Shown: positions 62,487 to 64,000 of the stretch, in pieces
How the letters are laid out: every line of letters begins with the position of its first letter
How positions within the stretch are numbered: the stretch's first letter is position 1
Source: Ditylenchus dipsaci
Lineage: Eukaryota > Nematoda > Chromadorea > Rhabditida > Anguinidae
Length of the DNA: 64,000 bases
Direction of reading: 5' to 3'
Assembly: GCA_004194705.1 (NCBI GenBank)
Contig: SADC01000111.1
Location: 84,167-148,166 of the forward strand
Position numbers and translations under genes: made by a program
The notes under the pieces: model-generated
The model's input: only the letters and a program-made list of their open reading frames with translations
Databases searched by the model: none
Told to the model about the DNA's origin: nothing

Positions 62487-63328
62487 CAGTCAACCCTCGT
62501 TCAAGTAGCAGCCCCCCTCAATTCTATTTCCACCTAGGGTCTGACACTTTTTTACCTCAATTTCGAAAGTTTTTTGGCAACACTGATTTGTCAGTCTAGT
62601 ATGAAATATCGCAACTATTCTGATTTTGCCGATCGTTTTTGTGAATGACGATGGTTATACTGAAAAAAAAAATCCGCGGATACTGGATAAAAGAAGCATT
62701 TTTTTTCTGAAAAAGGGGTGCCGCCTTTTTGAGTAACCGCGGGTCTTACGGCAAAACTGTAAAAAATTCGAAAAACGATCGGTGAAATCTAAATGCTTGC
62801 GATAATTCGGATTGGACTAAGCAAAGACAAGTGACAAAAGGCTTCAAAACTTGAGGTAAAAAAGTGTCGGACCCTAGGCGGAACGAACTTGAGAGGGGCG
62901 CTGGGCAGGAGTACACTATTCGGGTAGCACCTTCGGGGCGCAGGGGCTTGAGGGCTTGGAGTTGAGATGCGCACACCCACATACCTCAGACACAAATCAA
63001 TCGAAAGTGACTCAGGATGCATAAAAGCATGCATACCAGAGTTTCTTTATGCGATAGGCCCCAGTTAACAAAACTTTGTTCAAATTCTATCTTTTTGAGT
63101 CAAAAAATGACCAAAAAATATAGGAAGGACCAAGGCGAAAATGACTAAAAACCACAGGGGTGACCAAGACAATCGAAAAAAAAAATTTTCCGAAAAATAT
63201 CCTTTCCACACTCTTTTCGCCTTTTCCATCGTTTTCAGGGCCTAAAGATACTTTCCCCTAAAAAACGCACTTTTGGGCTACCCCGAATAGTGTACTTTAA
63301 CCGGTGCTGATTTAACGAGGGTTGACTG
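62487..63328. mobile_element. Tigger-ended composite with internal palindrome fragment
   Basis: CAGTCAACCCTCGTTCAAGT at the left and TTTAACGAGGGTTGACTG at the right are inverted. Arms with GGGTCTGACACTTTTTTACC and its mirror GGTAAAAAAGTGTCGGACCC follow. The right part contains half of the donor-word palindrome family (62935-63060), probably inserted later. TA flanks are not preserved. Confidence 0.6.
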
Positions 63329-64000
63329 TTTCTCACCATAAATTTATTGTATTATAAAAACTATTGTTTTCGTACCGTATCACCCAACGTTCTGGAACAC
63401 TTTTTCCTTGAATTTTTCATATATTATTTTGATAAATCGTTTTTTGTTTGAAAGCTGAGACCAAACATGCATTAAAATATTTTTTGAACCACAACAAAAA
63501 ACACTCGACAAAATAACAAGTTTTCTGAGCGAATTCCAACTTACTACGTACTACTTACTTACTTACTACGAATTCGACAAATTTCCCATTTTTACCAGTA
63601 CATAACCAGTAGTAACAATGAGTTTGATTGAAAGCGAGTGGCAACACAGTGAAATCACTTATTCGCCACTTAAATGTCACTAGATATCCAGTGACGTTAT
63701 GACTTTTTAGCAGACAAACATAAAACAAATGCTTGCCTAGTAAAACTTATTTACAAATTTCTGTTTTCATTTCCTCCATATTACTTTAATTATATTTCGC
63801 AATGTAAAAAATCTAGCGCGAATTTTCGCTTCTACCTGTAAGTCACCATTATCTTTTTTTATTTATTTTTGATTTGTTTCAACACATCAGTAAAAGTTGG
63901 CTAATTGGTGCATAATTTGTTTTTTATTACTACAACTCAATCAATATCAGTAGTACAAGCACCAAGTTTGTCGCCTTCAAAGGATGCCGCCTTTTTGCCC
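63329..64000. other. window end, AT-rich, nothing recognised
   Basis: A short ACTT-rich simple stretch lies near 63540-63570. No gene or complete element is visible before the window ends. Confidence 0.4.

Overview
This window reads as nuclear DNA of a repeat-rich invertebrate animal. Coding pieces are short exons with GT/AG borders, introns run from 48 bp to more than 8 kb, and most of the rest is inverted-repeat DNA transposons and their short derivatives. Two clusters of degenerate TTAGGC units (about 19535-19570 and 53290-53365) resemble the nematode telomere word. With the very small introns this makes a nematode a reasonable guess, but the species cannot be named from the sequence.

Layout. 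1-920: a hAT-type short element, then a three-exon minus-strand gene for a small secreted cysteine-containing protein. 1-5.6 kb: several foldback elements and a weak two-exon minus-strand candidate split by a palindromic element. 5.69-37.05 kb (+): one large gene, the best supported in the window. Its 19 exons encode ankyrin repeats, an SH3 domain, two tandem SAM domains and a Ser/Gln-rich tail, which is the architecture of Caskin, a CASK-interacting neuronal scaffold. The 5' end is not identified. Its introns hold dozens of elements: hAT with 8-bp target duplications, mariner/Tc1, pogo/Tigger-type with TA, and TTAA-type.

38-46 kb: the last three exons of a coiled-coil gene (+). They carry one frameshift and one in-frame stop, so the gene is probably decaying. 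Its last intron contains a Mutator-like (MULE) element with very long terminal inverted repeats and a broken transposase. 48-51.2 kb: a two-exon unknown gene (+) and the 3' part of an unknown gene (-), convergent and separated by a composite foldback. 51.65-54.08 kb: a large element containing a hAT insertion with an exact 8-bp target duplication. That hAT insertion carries an intact 128-codon ORF for a signal-peptide protein and is the most unusual object here. 58.8-60.05 kb: a hAT element keeping the start of a BED/hAT transposase. The last 4 kb are nested foldbacks and AT-rich DNA.

No rRNA genes, CRISPR arrays or bacterial-type operons were seen. Gene calls rest on reading frames, splice phases and remembered domain signatures; no database search was possible.
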